Shown here piece after piece: positions 6,696-9,201 of a DNA stretch of 9,201 bases. The position numbers and the translations under genes are program-made. The notes under the pieces were generated by a model. That model did not search any database, was not told the origin of the DNA, and saw only the letters and a list, made by a program, of their open reading frames with translations. The DNA is from an uncultured Clostridium sp. GTDB lineage: Bacteria > Bacillota > Clostridia > Clostridiales > Clostridiaceae. Positions within the stretch are counted from its first letter, which is position 1, and every line of letters starts with the position of its first letter. Location of the stretch: NCBI RefSeq assembly GCF_934754915.1, contig NZ_CAKVKB010000128.1:1-9201 (forward strand), given 5' to 3'.

Positions 6696-9059
6696 TTAAG
6701 CTGAGTAAATTTCATTTTCTAACTCTCTAACAGCTTTTTGATAACCTTTTTTTCCACCAAATTCTTTAACAATCTTCATTGGACTACCAAACTTAGCAAA
6801 TTCCTTTAATTGAAGTACCTTTGTTTCTTCAATTTCTTTAATTCCATCATCTGCATACTTATCAAGAAGTGCTTCAAGTACAGCATTAGCCATATCTGAA
6901 TACTTGTATAAATAATTACGCTTCTTTACATTGTTAGCTCTTTCTTTCTTTGTAAGAGGTGCTTTATCATATGCAAGATGGCATATTAAATCAAAATCAT
7001 CCAGTTCAGTTTTACCTGTTTCTTCTTTGATAGCATCCAATAATACTCCCTCTTCTGCTAATTCATCAATAATTGCCTGTTTTTTTTCGGCTTCAGACCA
7101 CTTTTTAAGAAAATCATCAAGACTTGCATATTTGTTTAATATATTTTTCTTAGAATAATCAACAAGACTTTCTGTTATAAGCTTCCCGTCTTTATCTATA
7201 TATTGAACTCTTTCTGAAAGTACTTTGACACATACATCTTTTATGTAATACTTCTTAGGTTTGTCATCATCTTCAGACTCTCCTGAATTGTTTTCCTCAC
7301 CTATACCATATGGTTGTCCATCTTTTTCTATCTTTTCTGTTTCATCTTCATCCGGAATCCCTTCATCTGTTGGATCTACAACTGGATCGTCTCCATTAAT
7401 ATCAATAACAACTTCTGGTGGCCCATTAAAATCAGGATCAGCAAATAATCTTGTAGAATTTCTAAAATCCATAATTGTAAAATATGTTTTTCCCTTTTCT
7501 TCAAGAAGTCTTGTCCCTCTACCAATGATTTGTTTGAATTCTGTCATACTATTAATATTGTTATCCAATACAATAAGCTTGCACATTTTAGCATCTACAC
7601 CTGTAGTCATTAATTTACTTGTAACTGCTATAACTGGATAAGTACTTTCTTCATCAATAAAATACTCTAACTGGCTTTTGCCTTCATTATTATCTCCAGT
7701 TATACGCATTATATATTTATGATTTTGAGAATATAAATCTTTATTTTCATTTATCAAAGCCTGCCTCATACGTTCAGCATGTTCAATATCAACACAAAAT
7801 ACAATTGTCTTGCTAAACCTGTCAGTCTTCTTAAGAAATTCTGTAACTTTAGCAGCAATTACTTTAGTTCTATCTTCAATTACTAAAGTTCTATCATAAT
7901 CTTTTACATTATATTCCCTGTCTTCAATTTCATATCCATTCTTGTCTTTTTTACCTGCTTCAGGTCTATATCCTTCTAAATCTTTATCTAATCCTACTCT
8001 GATTACTTTATAAGGAGCTAAAAATCCATCTTCAATTCCTTGCTTTAATGAATATTCATAGATTGGTTCTCCAAAATAAGTTTGACTTGAAGCTTCTTTA
8101 GTTTCAATAGGAGTAGCAGTACATCCAACGTGTGTAGCTGAAGAAAAGTAATCTAGTATTTTTCTCCATGATGAATCTTCTTTTGCACTTCCTCTATGAC
8201 ACTCATCAATAACTATAAGATCAAAGAAATCAGGCTTGAATTGTAAATATGCCTCTTCTCCATCTTCACCTGAAAGTTGTTGATATAAAGCTAAATAAAT
8301 TTCATATGAACTATCTAACTTTCTATTTTCAACCTTAGTCATTTTTCCTCCAAAAGGTTTAAAATCTCCAGTCATAGTCTGATCTACTAATACATTTCTA
8401 TCTGCTAAAAATAGTATTTTCTTTTTAATACCAGCCTTCCATAATCTATATATTATTTGAAATGCCATAAATGTCTTACCAGTACCAGTAGCACATACAA
8501 GTAAAACTCTGTCTTTACCACTTGCAACTGCATCTACTGTTCTATTGATAGCTATACGCTGATAATACCTAGGCTTTTTATAATTAGGTACATAATAATA
8601 TGGTTCTAGCATTGCTTTTTCTTCTACATCTGAGATGTTCTTATCTTTTAAATATCTCTTATAAAGATTTTCTGGTGAAGGAAATTCATCAAGACTAAGT
8701 TCTCTTACTTCACCTGTAATTAAATTCTGCTCAACAAATCCATCTCCATTAGATGCATATACATAACTAATATCTAAAGCCTTTGCATATTCAATTGCCT
8801 GCTGTAGTCCTGCTCCAACTGGTTTATTATTATCTTTTGCTTCAATAACAGCTAAAGGGAAGTTATTCTTATAAAATAAGACATAATCTGCTCTTTTTTG
8901 CTTTCCCCTTGTAGTAATATTTCCACGTAATATTATTCTTCCTGCTGTAAAAGCATATTCCAAACGAACCTGTTTTTTTATATTCCATCCTGCATCAACA
9001 ATTGCAGGTGTAATATATCTTGCTTTAATATCCTCTTCAGATAGCTCACTTTTCCCCAT
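6696..9059 (-). CDS. hsdR: Type I restriction endonuclease/translocase subunit HsdR, EcoEI-like
   Basis: This is the 787-residue motor and nuclease subunit of the type I complex. It pulls DNA by ATP hydrolysis and cuts far from unmethylated recognition sites. The N-terminal HSDR_N nuclease domain shows D58 (RADYVLFY) and E73-A-K75 (AVIEAK), the PD-(D/E)XK signature. The SF2 motor has Walker A ATGTGKT (190-196), DECH (285-288), TATP (314-317), MTTGVDA (484-490) and QIIGRGTR (510-517). FADPDFNGPPEVV (539-551) begins the EcoEI-type C-terminal region, and an acidic linker (about 556-602) joins it to a helical end that should bind the methylase. The length is close to EcoEI HsdR and shorter than type IA/IC enzymes. 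The ATG has AAAAGGGGG 8 nt upstream. It is the first gene of the hsd operon. No disruption is seen. Confidence 0.96.
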   Translation of the reverse strand: MGKSELSEEDIKARYITPAIVDAGWNIKKQVRLEYAFTAGRIILRGNITTRGKQKRADYVLFYKNNFPLAVIEAKDNNKPVGAGLQQAIEYAKALDISYVYASNGDGFVEQNLITGEVRELSLDEFPSPENLYKRYLKDKNISDVEEKAMLEPYYYVPNYKKPRYYQRIAINRTVDAVASGKDRVLLVCATGTGKTFMAFQIIYRLWKAGIKKKILFLADRNVLVDQTMTGDFKPFGGKMTKVENRKLDSSYEIYLALYQQLSGEDGEEAYLQFKPDFFDLIVIDECHRGSAKEDSSWRKILDYFSSATHVGCTATPIETKEASSQTYFGEPIYEYSLKQGIEDGFLAPYKVIRVGLDKDLEGYRPEAGKKDKNGYEIEDREYNVKDYDRTLVIEDRTKVIAAKVTEFLKKTDRFSKTIVFCVDIEHAERMRQALINENKDLYSQNHKYIMRITGDNNEGKSQLEYFIDEESTYPVIAVTSKLMTTGVDAKMCKLIVLDNNINSMTEFKQIIGRGTRLLEEKGKTYFTIMDFRNSTRLFADPDFNGPPEVVIDINGDDPVVDPTDEGIPDEDETEKIEKDGQPYGIGEENNSGESEDDDKPKKYYIKDVCVKVLSERVQYIDKDGKLITESLVDYSKKNILNKYASLDDFLKKWSEAEKKQAIIDELAEEGVLLDAIKEETGKTELDDFDLICHLAYDKAPLTKKERANNVKKRNYLYKYSDMANAVLEALLDKYADDGIKEIEETKVLQLKEFAKFGSPMKIVKEFGGKKGYQKAVRELENEIYSA

Positions 9060-9114
9060 CTATGTAACCCCCTTTTAATATTGCCCTGTGTTTCTATTAA
9101 TACATCCTAAATTT

Positions 9115-9143
9115 TCTATAATTATTTATAATTCAAATTTCAA
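9115..9143 (-). promoter_or_regulatory. Candidate sigma-A promoter for the hsd operon
   Basis: On the minus strand TTGAAA (9138-9143) is followed after 17 nt by TATAGA (9115-9120), giving a leader of about 50 nt before the hsdR ATG. The -35 overlaps a tandem repeat of TTCAAAT (plus strand, 9132-9145). The region is very AT-rich, so chance matches are easy. A second TATAAT on the minus strand near 9148-9153 lacks a good -35. Confidence 0.4.
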
Positions 9144-9201
9144 ATCATTATACCTTTTATTCTATAATATTACATTTGATTGTATTATATCATTAGATTA
9201 A

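Noticed and set aside
7261..7641. 126-codon plus-strand open frame
   Set aside because: It lies fully antisense to hsdR, opposite the acidic linker and motor end. Its serine-rich make-up mirrors Asp/Glu codons on the other strand, and it has no ribosome site.

Overview
The window is AT-rich and low in GC. It has strong Shine-Dalgarno sites (AAGGGGG, GGAGG, AAGAGGAG), TAA stops and A/T-ending codons, which suggest a Clostridium-like member of the Bacillota. Genus or species cannot be fixed from the sequence alone. All supported genes lie on the minus strand, so transcription runs from high to low coordinates. No tRNA, rRNA, CRISPR array, integrase or transposase was found.

The right two-thirds (about 3798-9059) is a complete type I restriction-modification operon in the order hsdR, hsdM, hsdS. 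HsdR has the PD-(D/E)XK nuclease, the SF2 motor and an EcoEI-like C-terminal region. HsdM has the SAM-binding and NPPY motifs. HsdS has two target-recognition domains set between near-identical conserved blocks. hsdM and hsdS are tightly coupled, with the hsdS ribosome site inside the last codons of hsdM. A candidate sigma-A promoter sits ahead of hsdR, and a strong hairpin follows hsdS.

The left third holds a second, separately arranged cluster. A 147-bp gap rich in inverted repeats leads into a 577-residue DEAH-type SF2 helicase. It is followed at very short spacing by a 240-residue protein that I do not recognise and a small PC4-like single-stranded nucleic-acid-binding protein of the YdbC family. 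After an AT-rich 196-bp gap comes the first 243 codons of a dGTPase-type HD phosphohydrolase, which runs off the window edge.

Taken together this looks like a defence island. The type I enzyme would cut unmodified DNA. The dGTPase belongs to a family with members known to starve phage of dGTP. The helicase / unknown / PC4-like trio is the part without an obvious description and is the best candidate for an undescribed module. Its role in defence is inferred from context only.
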